From NCBI GenBank assembly GCA_024641835.1, contig JAHECH010000012.1, positions 1 through 18,302 of the forward strand: a DNA stretch of 18,302 nt, in the 5' to 3' direction. Under the pieces are notes generated by a model that saw only the letters and a program-made list of their open reading frames with translations, made no database searches and was not told the origin of the DNA. This DNA comes from Deltaproteobacteria bacterium (lineage in GTDB: Bacteria > Desulfobacterota > DSM-4660 > Desulfatiglandales > HGW-15). A program made the translations under genes and the position numbers. Below, in pieces: positions 8,809-17,800 of this stretch (positions within the stretch are counted from its first letter, which is position 1; each line of letters starts with the position of its first letter).

Positions 8809-10278
8809 TTATGTCATGGCCGGAAGGAGAACCCTGAAGGTTGTCCCTTTGTCCACAACACTTTCCACATCAATCGTTCCGTGATGCGCCTCCACAGCGC
8901 CCTTCACGATGGCAAGCCCCAAACCAGTGCCCATCACTTGGCGGGTTTTGCGATGCTTGACCCTATAAAATTTGTCGAATATTTTAGAAAGTTCTTCGGG
9001 AGGAATTCCCACTCCCGTATCCGTCACCTTGATTTCAACGTACTCGCCCAGGCCTTTTGCCGCTACCGTCACCTGGCCCCCGTCTGGGGAATAATTTATC
9101 GCATTGTTGATCAGGTTGTTGAAGATTTCCTCCATGTTTTTGGGGTCAGCATGAATCGGTTTCAGGTCCTGGCAAGAGTAGCTGAGCACGATGCCCTGGT
9201 TTTTTGCTCTAGGCTCCAGCAGACCGATACACTCTTCAAGGATCTTGCCAATATCCGTGGGAACCTTGCGCTGCACAAACCTGCCAGCCTCTATTTTGGC
9301 CACATCCAGGAGGTCGTTGATGAGTTCCAAAAGGGCATCAATTTTCTTTGTCCCCCTGCCGACGAAGTCCTGCTGTTTGTGATCCATGGGACCGGCAAGT
9401 CCCTCCAGGAGAACGCTGTTCAGTTGCCTGATGGAAACCAGAGGGCTCCGGAGCTCATGGGCCACCATGTTAACAAAGTCGGACTTCATCTGGTCCAGTT
9501 GCTTGAAGGCTGTAATATTTTCAAGCACTGTCACGGTCCCGACGACAGCGCCATCGGGCCCGAGCACAGGCGCTGAAATGGATCGCAGAACGTTCTTGCC
9601 CGCAGGGATTTCCTGCGCGGTAGACCCGTCTTGAGGGAATTCACCGCTCAGGATGCTTTTCAATGTGCTGGTGAGCGGTTCGTGATCGATGATCTCCGTG
9701 ATGGGAGTGGGATTTTTCACCTCCCCTGAAATCTCGAGGAGCCGCATGAGGGCGGGGTTGTGAAGCACCACTTCCAGGTTCCTGTTGGTCACCATGACGC
9801 CGCTGCCCATGCAGTTCACGATGGTTTTGATGCGGCTCTTCTCGAGACCGAGGTCATAAAGGTTTTTCAGATTCTCTTCCTGGAAAAGCTTGGCCTTTAT
9901 CTCCAGGGTTCTTTTGTCGGCGGCTCGCCCGATGATGATGAGAAACTGGTTGAGCTGGAACGGCTTGGTGATGAAGTCATAGGCTCCTTTCTTCATGCAT
10001 TCCACGGCAGTGTCTACGGTTCCGTGGCCGGTGATGATGATGACGGGGATATCGGGGTAATTTGTGCGCACGATTTCCAGGACTTCTTCGCCCCCCATGA
10101 CGGGCATCTTCAGGTCCAGAAGCAGGATGTCGATGGCTTCCTTGGCGAGCATATCCAGAGCAAGCCGGCCATTTTCAGCTGCCAGGACTTCATACCCTTG
10201 CCCTGTCAAAACCCTGTGACATCCATCCCTGATGGCTTTCTCGTCATCCGCAACCAAGATTCTGATTTTCTCACTCAT
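8809..10278 (-). CDS. REC-PAS-histidine kinase hybrid, copy 1
   Basis: This 489-aa cytoplasmic protein has the same domain order as its neighbour at 7194-8696. The receiver domain has D11-D12, phospho-acceptor D55 and K105; PAS is at about 150-260; HisKA carries H274 in MVAHELRSPL; HATPase carries N388/N392, DTGVGIP from D420 and GTGLGL. Its ATG overlaps the stop of the upstream histidine kinase gene (ATGA), which suggests coupled translation and a phosphorelay in which that kinase may phosphorylate this receiver. No DNA-binding output domain is present in any of the three signalling proteins, so the final regulator must be encoded elsewhere. Confidence 0.93.
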   Translation of the reverse strand: MSEKIRILVADDEKAIRDGCHRVLTGQGYEVLAAENGRLALDMLAKEAIDILLLDLKMPVMGGEEVLEIVRTNYPDIPVIIITGHGTVDTAVECMKKGAYDFITKPFQLNQFLIIIGRAADKRTLEIKAKLFQEENLKNLYDLGLEKSRIKTIVNCMGSGVMVTNRNLEVVLHNPALMRLLEISGEVKNPTPITEIIDHEPLTSTLKSILSGEFPQDGSTAQEIPAGKNVLRSISAPVLGPDGAVVGTVTVLENITAFKQLDQMKSDFVNMVAHELRSPLVSIRQLNSVLLEGLAGPMDHKQQDFVGRGTKKIDALLELINDLLDVAKIEAGRFVQRKVPTDIGKILEECIGLLEPRAKNQGIVLSYSCQDLKPIHADPKNMEEIFNNLINNAINYSPDGGQVTVAAKGLGEYVEIKVTDTGVGIPPEELSKIFDKFYRVKHRKTRQVMGTGLGLAIVKGAVEAHHGTIDVESVVDKGTTFRVLLPAMT

Positions 10279-12275
10279 GGCTCATCCATTCCGATGAAGA
10301 CGGCTTCTTCCCCCAAAAAGACAGACTCCTCAGCGCTCGCGCCCGTTTGAATTGCGGGCAGTTCGATGATGAAGACCGTTCCCCCTTCGGGGGGACACTC
10401 GAAGTAAAGGTTGCCGCCGTGAATTTTGATGATGTTCTGAGAAATGCTCAACCCCATGCCCGTTCCTTTGCCCACAGGTTTCGTCGTAAAGAAAATGTCG
10501 AAAAGCTTGTCCCGCAGGTCCTCCGGGATTCCTGGGCCTGTATCGGCAACATGGATGATGAACCTGGAGCGCTCATCATCAAATCTCGCCCTGACAGTCA
10601 GTTTTCCTTTCCCTTCCATGGCATCAGCGGCATTCATGAAGAGGTTCGTGAAAACCTGCTGGAGCTGGCTCATGTCTCCCACCATGGGCGGCATCCCTTC
10701 CTGAATCTCCTTGATCACTCCGATGTTGTGGAAACTCGCCTTGTGAATGAAGAGATCCAGAGACTTGGTGATCAGGTTCTCCATGCTGAAGGAAGAGGTC
10801 TTGGCCGCTGACTTGCGGCTGAATTCAAGCAAGTCGGAGACGATTTTCTTGCACCGCAAGGTCTGGTCAACGATTTGCTGGAGGTCCTCCAGGTGCTCCG
10901 GGTTATCCTTGAGCCTTTCTTTCAATAGCTCGGTATAGATGAGAATGGCTGACAAGGGGTTATTGATCTCGTGGGCAACCCCGGCAGCCATTCTACCGAT
11001 GGAAGCGATCTTCTGAGACTGGATGAGCTGTATGTTGGCATCCTCCAGCTCTTTTCTCATTTTGAGAACTCCCCTCATATCAGTGAATACGCCGACGCTT
11101 CCCACCTCTTTGCCATCCATGGTGATGATGGAAGCGGCGAGGGTGACAGGGATTTCCCTTCCGTCCTTTGTCGTAACCGTCATGCTCGTGGGATTCAGCT
11201 TACCCGGTGGTCCATACTGGTCGCTTCGCATCTTTCGCATGTTCTCTTTTGCCACATCGATGTTATAAAAGCTGCTCAGATGGCCCCGGTTAATGATCTC
11301 GCCGGAAGAATACCCTGTGAGCTGTTCCATTCCCTGATTGAAAATGAGCACCTTGCCCTTGGTGTCCACTACGACGATTCCGTCCACTGTGCTCTGGATG
11401 ACTTTCTCAAGGAAAGTGCTCGACCTTTCCACTTCCCGTTCCAGCCGGATTCTATCCGTCACATCCCTGGAGGCTTCCAGGATTTGAACCACTTCCCCCT
11501 TATCATCATAAATAGGCGCTACCGTAACCACGTCAAAACGGGTCTCGCCCTTTTCGTCCTTGTATTCCTGGTAGGTACTGATCAGACCTTTTTCTTTGAT
11601 TTCATCCAGCCGTTGGGTAATCGAGCACGACCTGTCGTACTGGTGGCAGGGTTTGTCCAGACCGTATCTCACTTCATAACAGGGCCTGCCGACGACGTCC
11701 TCGTAATTCACATTGTGTTCCTTCAGAAAGGTTTTGTTCACTCTTTCGATGGTCATGTCCAGGCCGACCACCATGATTCGATAGGGCATGGAATCCAGGA
11801 TCACCTGGGTTTCTTCCTTGATTTTTCGCTGGTATTGCTGGCGTTCGCTTTCCAGCTCCCCTTTTTCCATTTCCATCTGGATGAGGTCCCAGAGGAGGCG
11901 TGTCGCCTTGTGATCGATCACAGAGACGCCGGAAGGTTTTTTCTGGTAGAGTTGGTCTCTAACAGCTGAAGAACCCGTCAGTTCGATGATGAGGTTTAAC
12001 CCTTCAAGCTGAAAGAGATCCTCCATGTTGGTGGTTGCAAAGAGGCGAAGTTCCCTTGCATACATGAATCCTGGGGCATCGGGATTGATGTCCGATACCC
12101 CGAGGATTCTCATTTTCAGCCTTGAGAGCCGATCCTTGTCCAGGAGGCGAAGAAGATCATAACACGCCCTTCCTCCGCCTACGACAGCCACCCCCAGAGG
12201 AATGTTGGCTTGCTCTCCCCGGCGAATCTTAACGGGTTCAACGGGCTTATCAGACTTGAGGAAAGCCTGCTCCAA
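10275..12275 (-). CDS. Cytoplasmic sensor histidine kinase with N-terminal Rossmann domain and two PAS domains
   Basis: This is a 666-aa kinase without membrane segments. Residues about 26-125 form a Rossmann-like domain (VVGGGRACYDLL with Gly 33-35, then GVSDINPDAPG and LIIELTGSS) resembling NAD(P)-binding folds. A coiled coil runs at about 132-158, followed by PAS1 (about 155-275), which has Cys 199, 210 and 217, PAS2 (about 285-400), HisKA with H435 in VAHEINNPLS, and HATPase with N544/N548, DTGPGIP from D578 and GKGTGMGLS. The start codon is TTG at 12275, chosen because GAGGTGA sits at 12283-12289 with good spacing and because it keeps the Rossmann fold intact. The gene starts 7 nt after the 96-aa gene. 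The N-terminal fold suggests sensing of a nucleotide cofactor, which is an inference. Confidence 0.92.
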   Translation of the reverse strand: MEQAFLKSDKPVEPVKIRRGEQANIPLGVAVVGGGRACYDLLRLLDKDRLSRLKMRILGVSDINPDAPGFMYARELRLFATTNMEDLFQLEGLNLIIELTGSSAVRDQLYQKKPSGVSVIDHKATRLLWDLIQMEMEKGELESERQQYQRKIKEETQVILDSMPYRIMVVGLDMTIERVNKTFLKEHNVNYEDVVGRPCYEVRYGLDKPCHQYDRSCSITQRLDEIKEKGLISTYQEYKDEKGETRFDVVTVAPIYDDKGEVVQILEASRDVTDRIRLEREVERSSTFLEKVIQSTVDGIVVVDTKGKVLIFNQGMEQLTGYSSGEIINRGHLSSFYNIDVAKENMRKMRSDQYGPPGKLNPTSMTVTTKDGREIPVTLAASIITMDGKEVGSVGVFTDMRGVLKMRKELEDANIQLIQSQKIASIGRMAAGVAHEINNPLSAILIYTELLKERLKDNPEHLEDLQQIVDQTLRCKKIVSDLLEFSRKSAAKTSSFSMENLITKSLDLFIHKASFHNIGVIKEIQEGMPPMVGDMSQLQQVFTNLFMNAADAMEGKGKLTVRARFDDERSRFIIHVADTGPGIPEDLRDKLFDIFFTTKPVGKGTGMGLSISQNIIKIHGGNLYFECPPEGGTVFIIELPAIQTGASAEESVFLGEEAVFIGMDEP

Positions 12276-12282
12276 TCTTCGG

Positions 12283-12289
12283 TCACCTC
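12283..12289 (-). promoter_or_regulatory. Ribosome binding site supporting a TTG start
   Basis: GAGGTGA lies 7 nt before the TTG codon at 12275 and overlaps the stop codon of the preceding 96-aa gene. It decides the non-ATG start of the histidine kinase and implies coupling between the two genes. Confidence 0.7.
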
Positions 12290-12573
12290 ACCGGTGCTTT
12301 ATGACAAAGGGCCGGCCGCTCGTTTTCCTCTTTGAGCCGCTCCACCACCTTGTGTTCCAGGTCTTCGGTAATGCATCTCAGGGATCGGCTCTCGGGGATC
12401 GGCCCTGAATCGTTCCATCCCTTGACTAAGGCTTCTTGTTTCTTTCTCCTGAATTCCTCGACGCTCGTGGCCATGGATTTCCACAGGAACAATTTCTGAA
12501 GGACGTGACGCTCGGGAGCGGTAAGATCTTTTTCAGTGTCGAAGGACTGTCCGCTTTTTGTTGTGAAGATCAT
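12283..12573 (-). CDS. Small conserved-looking protein of unknown function
   Basis: I do not recognise this 96-aa protein. It begins MIFTTKSGQSFDTEKDLT, is highly charged, lacks a signal peptide and membrane segments, and has two cysteines near the C-terminal end (LRCITED and ALCHKA) but no cluster motif. The middle is probably helical (EEFRRKKQEALVKGW). It lies in the same direction between metF-B (91 nt away) and the histidine kinase (7 nt away), and the kinase ribosome binding site overlaps its stop. That packing is the main reason to accept it as a gene. The ribosome binding site (GTGAGG) is close to ATG 12573, so the start is less certain. A regulatory or assembly role in the C1 operon is possible but unproven. 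Confidence 0.7.
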   Translation of the reverse strand: MIFTTKSGQSFDTEKDLTAPERHVLQKLFLWKSMATSVEEFRRKKQEALVKGWNDSGPIPESRSLRCITEDLEHKVVERLKEENERPALCHKAPVR

Positions 12574-12664
12574 GACCTCACTGTCATGGAGAAGTCAAAA
12601 CATGGATGCTCAGATAGGATATGGTACTGAAATCACTCGGAAGAATTCAAGGAAAAAGAGCGCC

Positions 12665-13600
12665 CTAGGCAACCTTGGGTCTTGGGAGAAGGCCCGCTCT
12701 TTCCGCGATTTCCGGAACCTTGTGCTCCCATTCGATCGCCATGAGATGAATGCCCGCTATGCCTTTCATCTCCTTGAACTCTTGAATCTGCTCGATGGCG
12801 AACTTGATCCCTTCTTCAGCCACTTTGCCTTTACCTGCGTCGCGCAGCCTCTTGATCAGGGATTCCGGCACATCCATGCCGGGAACGGATTTGGCCATGT
12901 ACTGCGCCATACCGACGCTCTTCATGGGCGTGACACCCGCCAGGATGTATGCTTTCTCATGGAGACCCATATCTACAACCATTTTCATGAAGGCCCTGAA
13001 TTTCTCCATGTTATAGATGCACTGGGTCTGGATGAAATCCGCTCCTGAGGCGATCTTCATGCCCAAACGATGAACCCTGAACTCGAAAGGATCTGCAAAA
13101 GGATTGGATGCAGCGCCGATGAAGAGCTTCGGTGCACCATCGATTTCTTCATCATTCATGAACTTGCCCTCGTCGCGCATTTTCTTTACGAGAGCGATCA
13201 GCTGCATGGAGTCAATGTCGTACACGTTTTTCGCTTGAGGATGATTCCCGAAAGTCTGGTGGTCTCCGGAGAGGCAGAGCATGTTCCTGACACCCATGGC
13301 ATAGACACCCAGGATGTCGCTCTGGATGGCGAGGCGGTTTCTATCACGGCAGACCATCTGGAAATTGGGTTCCAGCCCTTCCTGGATGAGAAGGGTGGAG
13401 GCGGCCCAGCTCGACATCCTCACCACAGCGGTCTGGTTGTCGGTGATGTTGACCGCATCCACAATGCCCTTGAGATGGGCGATCTTTTCCTTGAGATGAG
13501 CCACATTGGCGCCCTTGGGCGGGCCACACTCACCCGTAAACGCAAAATGTCCCGCTCTGAGGACCTTTTCCAGATTGCTTCCCGCTTTCAGGTTGTTCAT
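12665..13600 (-). CDS. metF: Methylenetetrahydrofolate reductase MetF, cassette B
   Basis: This full-length, 311-aa MetF-family enzyme catalyses the methylene-THF/methyl-THF step of the reductive acetyl-CoA pathway (or its reverse during oxidation) in the cytoplasm. Conserved features are GECGPPKG with Glu24, [12 protein letters not shown] at about 84-95, SGDHQTFG with Asp113 and FIQTQCIYN with Gln193; these match the catalytic Glu28, Asp120 and Gln183 of E. coli MetF. Length is normal for the family. ATG 13600 overlaps the metV stop (ATGA), the same junction as in cassette A, which points to a tight MetF-MetV complex. It ends with TAG at 12665-12667 and is followed by 91 nt with no clear terminator. 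Confidence 0.95.
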   Translation of the reverse strand: MNNLKAGSNLEKVLRAGHFAFTGECGPPKGANVAHLKEKIAHLKGIVDAVNITDNQTAVVRMSSWAASTLLIQEGLEPNFQMVCRDRNRLAIQSDILGVYAMGVRNMLCLSGDHQTFGNHPQAKNVYDIDSMQLIALVKKMRDEGKFMNDEEIDGAPKLFIGAASNPFADPFEFRVHRLGMKIASGADFIQTQCIYNMEKFRAFMKMVVDMGLHEKAYILAGVTPMKSVGMAQYMAKSVPGMDVPESLIKRLRDAGKGKVAEEGIKFAIEQIQEFKEMKGIAGIHLMAIEWEHKVPEIAERAGLLPRPKVA

Positions 13601-14265
13601 TGGACGAGTTCCTCCCTCACGCTCTTTCGCGGCCCTCCATCTCTTGCGGTGCGCCAGTCTTTGGATGGCTTCGCCTTTATCAAGTCTTCAAGCCGGCCTT
13701 GTTCCATCTTCTTCTTTACGATCATGTCCCAGATGCAATCCACCTCCTTGGAAATCTCGCATTTCCCATGCGCCGAGCCGCCGCACGGGCCATGCATCAG
13801 GCTCTTTGAGCACCGGGCAATCGGGCACATCCCGTCGAAGTGATGGATGATGCATGTGCCGCAGCCGGCACACCTCTCTGACCAGACCCCATGCCCGGTC
13901 GCACCTCCAAAGGAGGTGGTGTTTACCGCAGGAAAAAACTTCTGATTCGGGTAAGCTTCGCTCAAGAACTGAGGCCCGACGCCGCAGGCCATTGAAATGA
14001 CCGCATTGTACTTATCCACCAAGTCTTTCACCTGGGAGACGTACTCCGGGTCACACTGTCTCTCAAGGGTTTTCTCATCCACCTGCAGAGGGCGTCCCTC
14101 TTTCTGGCGAGCAATTCTAAGAATGGAAGCCAAAATTCCTACCTCTTTCGTGCCCCCCACGTTACAGACGGTCACGCAACCCTTGCATCCCAGAACCAGG
14201 ACTTTCTCGCAGTCTTCCACCATCTCCAGAATCTCTTCGAGGGGCTTTCGATCGGCAATAATCAT
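13597..14265 (-). CDS. metV: MetV-like Fe-S/zinc partner of methylene-THF reductase, cassette B
   Basis: This 222-aa MetV-family protein is a paralogue of 612-1277. It has GCKGCVTVC near residues 26-34 and, in the C-terminal half, RCAGCGTC, MCPIARC, GPCGGS and KCEIS. These cysteine sets are shared by both copies and are expected to bind Fe-S clusters and/or zinc that carry electrons to the MetF flavin. The ATG at 14265 has AAGAGGTGA just upstream, overlapping the mvhD stop, and is 10 nt from that gene. The gene overlaps metF by ATGA. Confidence 0.93.
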   Translation of the reverse strand: MIIADRKPLEEILEMVEDCEKVLVLGCKGCVTVCNVGGTKEVGILASILRIARQKEGRPLQVDEKTLERQCDPEYVSQVKDLVDKYNAVISMACGVGPQFLSEAYPNQKFFPAVNTTSFGGATGHGVWSERCAGCGTCIIHHFDGMCPIARCSKSLMHGPCGGSAHGKCEISKEVDCIWDMIVKKKMEQGRLEDLIKAKPSKDWRTARDGGPRKSVREELVQ

Positions 14266-14275
14266 ATCTCACCTC

Positions 14276-14698
14276 TTAAGCAGCCTTTTGCATACGCACA
14301 GGACTCGGGCCCAATTTCTTGATCCTCTCCGTCATTTCCCTCGCTATCTCTGCGAAGCGGGGACCTTCACCCGCCGAGAGATTGAACATCTCGACACGCT
14401 CGGGTTCCATGCCAATGTCCTTCAGAACCTTTTTGACATACTGCACCCGTTTCTTGGCCTTTAAGTTCCCGGTCAGGTAATGGCATTCCCCCTCCAGGCA
14501 TCCCGCCACATACACGCCATCTGCACCGTCCTCGATGGCCTTCAACAGATGAAGGATATCCACTCGGCCCGTGCAGGGCACTTGAATGACCTTCACGCTG
14601 CTCGGGTAGGAAAGTCTCATGGAACCTGCCAGGTCCGCTGCAGAATAAGCTCAGTACTGGCAACAATACGCAAGTATTTTGGGTTCAAAGTCCGACAT
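14276..14698 (-). CDS. mvhD: MvhD-family [2Fe-2S] electron-transfer subunit, selenocysteine-containing, cassette B
   Basis: This 140-aa MvhD-type protein starts at ATG 14698 (M-S-D-F-E-P-K). It reads C12-C13-Q-Y, then in-frame TGA at codon 16 (14651-14653), then AYSAADLAGSMRLSYPS. The TGA occupies the second Cys of the family C-x2-C motif and is interpreted as selenocysteine, exactly as in the cassette A copy. Later motifs are PCTGRVD and GCLEGEC; these Cys with the N-terminal set probably hold the [2Fe-2S] centre that links to HdrA. The true stop is TAA at 14276-14278. The ribosome binding site AGGAG at 14707-14711 lies inside a small hairpin. Reading only from the internal Met after the TGA would give a 114-aa protein lacking the first ligands. 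Confidence 0.9.
14622..14636 (-). promoter_or_regulatory. Candidate bacterial SECIS stem-loop in mvhD-B
   Basis: GGACCU pairs with AGGUUC (6 bp, one G-U) around a GGC loop that starts 20 nt after the UGA at 14651-14653. The stem-loop bases are the same as in mvhD-A, whereas codons on either side differ between the copies. The fold was drawn by hand. Confidence 0.6.
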
Positions 14699-14711
14699 AG
14701 GAGTCACTCCT
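14699..14711 (-). promoter_or_regulatory. Small hairpin over the mvhD-B ribosome binding site
   Basis: In the transcript AGGAG, a triloop UGA and CUCCU form a perfect 5-bp hairpin ending directly at the ATG of mvhD-B. The 5' arm is the only good Shine-Dalgarno sequence for this gene, so the hairpin could limit initiation unless it is opened. Confidence 0.4.
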
Positions 14712-14769
14712 GAATTCTAATATTGTAACTGGTATTGCCTTCCTCATCATCCTGTTCTCATTTCGAGCT

Positions 14770-14853
14770 GGTTCACGGCACAGGGTACGAGGACCACGGG
14801 AAAAGGGGGCATGGGAGTAACCTTGTAGTACCGTGCACCCTGGACCTTGAACC
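14770..14853 (-). promoter_or_regulatory. Long inverted repeat between hdrA-B and mvhD-B
   Basis: Starting right after the hdrA-B stop, GGTTCA (14848-14853) pairs with TGAACC (14770-14775). Inside it, a 12-nt arm at 14828-14839 pairs at 11 of 12 positions (two G-U) with 14777-14788, around a 39-nt loop. There is no following T-run, so it does not look like a simple intrinsic terminator. It sits in the longest intergenic gap of the window (155 nt) and may stabilise or punctuate the transcript. Confidence 0.5.
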
Positions 14854-17800
14854 TCATGCAGATGCCTGGAAAAGCGCGTCCGTTTTGGCGATGATCTGCT
14901 CATCTGTGAAGTGCTTCAAAGCGATCGCCTTGCCAGGGCATTCGGCGACACACGCGCCACAGCCCCGGCATGCCGCAGGTTCGATGATGGCATAGCCCTC
15001 TTCACCAATATGGGGCGCATTGTACGGGCACGTCCGCACACAGGTGAGACAGGCTGCGCACTTGTCCGGATTTACCGATGCGACCACGCCGCCGACATAG
15101 ATCCCTTCTTTGGAGAGGATCGTCATGGCCCTTGCCACCGCAGCTTTTGCCTGCGTGATGGTCTCGTCAATGGGCTTCGGGTAATGGGCAAGGCCTGCCA
15201 TGAAGAGGCCTTCTGAAGCGAAATCCACGGGTCTCAATTTCGCATGGGCCTCAATAAGGAAACCCTCGGCATTGACCGGGACCTTGTAGAGCTCAAAAAG
15301 ATGCTTGTTCTCATTGGGGAGAATGGCTGTAGCGAGAACCACAAGATCCGGAGAGAGATGGATGGGTCTGCCCAGAACATGGTCCATCACGGTCAATGAG
15401 AGGCTTCTGTCATCACCCAAATAGATCTCCGGGAGTTTCTCCAGGTCATACCGGATGAATATAACCCCTTTCTCTCTTGCCTCGCGATAGATGTCTTCAC
15501 GAAAACCATAAGAGCGAACATCACGATACAGGATAAAGACGTCCATGTCAGGGTTCATGGACTTGAGGGTCAGAGCGCTCTCAAGGCTGTGGGTGCAGCA
15601 GATCTTGCTGCAATAGGGTCTCTCAGGAATCCTGGATCCGACGCACTGGATGAACACCGCGGTCTTTGCCTGCCTGACCCGGGCATCCCCCGCCTTGATC
15701 GCCACGTCCAGATCCAGATGGGTGAGGACTCCGGGGTGCTGACCGTAGAGGTATTCGGAAGGTTGATATTCCTTTCCTCCGGTGGCAAGGATGGTGACAC
15801 CGTGATCGATGGTGCTGGGGGAGCCTTTTCCGTCGGTGGGATGAAGGGTGCTTGTGAAGTTTCCGATGATCCCAGAAGTCTCTTTCACTTCTGCTTCCAT
15901 GAAGATCCGGATCAAGGGATGCTCCTTTATACGCTTCACCAGCTTCTCCACGTAAGCACCGATGTCTTCTCCCTTCCATGTGGAACGAAGTCTTCGAGCG
16001 ACACCGCCCAGCGCGCCCGTCTTCTCCACCAGGTAGGCCTGGAACCCCTGCTCAGCAACGCCAAGGGCTGCTTCCATGCCTGCCACACCGCCGCCGATCA
16101 CCAGGACCCCCTTATTGACCTGAAGCAGGATCTGCTCGAGAGGTTCGACAAGAGCTGCTTTCGCTACTGCCATGCGGACCAGATCCTTTGCCTTTTCAGT
16201 GGCTGCTTTCGGGTCATTCATGTGCACCCAGGTGTTCTGGTCCCTGATGTTGGCCATCTCAAAGAGGTATTTGTTCAGGCCTGCATCACGGATCGTTTCT
16301 TGGAACAGGGGTTCGTGGGTCCTGGGTGAGCAGGAGGCGACCACGACGCGGTTGATGTTCTTCTCCTTGATCACCTGCTTCATTTTTTCCTGGGTGTCCT
16401 GGGAGCAGGTGAAGAGGTTGTCCTCCACGTGCACCACGTAGGGAAGGGTCTTCGCATACTCTCGAACCGCTGGCACATCCGCAACCCCTCCGATGTTGAT
16501 GCCGCAGTTGCAGACAAAAACCCCGATTTTCGGTGTTTGGCCGGAGACATCCAGCTCTGGAGGCAACTCTTTGGACCGAGTCAACGTTCCCCTGGCGCTT
16601 GCAAGCATCTCTGTTGAAGCCGCAGCAGAAGCGGAGGCCTCCATCACCGACTGCGGAATGTCTTTTGGAGCCTGGAACACGCCGCAGACGTAGATCCCTT
16701 CCTTGCTCGTTTTTACGGGCGAGAAACTGCTCGTCATGGCATATTGGTGTTCGTTGAGTTCAACCCCGAGCTTCTGCGCCATCTCGCTGACCCCTTTCAG
16801 GGGTGCGAGGCCTATGGAGAGGACGACCATGTCGAAGTCCTCTTCCTTGATTTCTCCGGATTCCGCAGCAAAACGGATGCACAGATTGTCTCCATCCGCT
16901 GGCTCAATGGTGTGGATTCTCGAACGGATAAAGCGGACCCCTTTTTCCTGCTCGGCTCGATTGTAGTATTTCTCGAAATCCTTGCCGTAAGTGCGCATAT
17001 CCATGAAGAAAATGGTAGTATCAATAGGCTCTTTACTGTGCTCCTTGGCGATGACGGCCTCTTTGATGGCATACATGCAGCAGACCGCGGAGCAGTAAGC
17101 GTGATCGCAACGGTTGATATCCCTGGATCCGACACACTGGAGCCAGGCGATTCTCTTCGGTTCTTTGTGATCAGAGGGCCTCACCAGATGCCCTTCATAG
17201 GGCCCTGATGCGGATAGAACCCGCTCGAATTCAAGGCTCGTCAAGACATTGGGATGGTTGGCATAGCTGTAGGTTTCAAAGCGGGTCGGGTCAAAGGGCT
17301 CAAATCCGGGGGCCAATATGATGGCGCCCACTTCGATGGTCCTCTCCTTGGGTTTCATGGAGTGGTCCACAGCCCCTGCCAGGCAGGCAGAGACGCACTG
17401 ATAGCATTCAGAGCAGATTCCGCACTTGAGGCATCGGCTCGCTTCGGCTTTGGCCTCTTCCTCGCTGAAGCCGAGAGCAATTTCCTTGAAGTTGTCTTTG
17501 CGCTCCTTCAGGGAGATCTTCTGCATCGCGGTCCTCGAAACGCGGGCTTCCCCTGTGATGTCCGGTTTCTCATAGGCCCAGTCCTGATCCCTTCCTGCTT
17601 TGAGATCCACGCCGTTGAGGTAACGGTGGATGCTCTCCGCCGCTTCTTTTCCGCTCGCCACTGCTTCGACAACGGATTTTGGGCCATAGAGGGCATCCCC
17701 ACCCACGAAGAGCCATTGAAGAGAAGTTTGCAGTGTCGCCGGATCTGCATCCAGGCCTCCCCGGGCCGTGAGTGGAATCCCTTCTTTTTTCGCGAAAGAG

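Noticed and set aside
10971..11969. A 332-codon open frame on the plus strand.
   Set aside because: It lies opposite the well-supported histidine kinase, has no recognisable domain, and is a by-product of that gene's codon usage.
12574..12664. A promoter or terminator in the gap after metF-B.
   Set aside because: I could not find a convincing -35/-10 pair, a -24/-12 pair, or a stem followed by T residues.
14685..14903. A 72-codon minus-strand frame spanning the hdrA-B/mvhD-B gap.
   Set aside because: It overlaps the ends of both genes in another frame, has no ribosome binding site or domain, and covers the inverted repeat.
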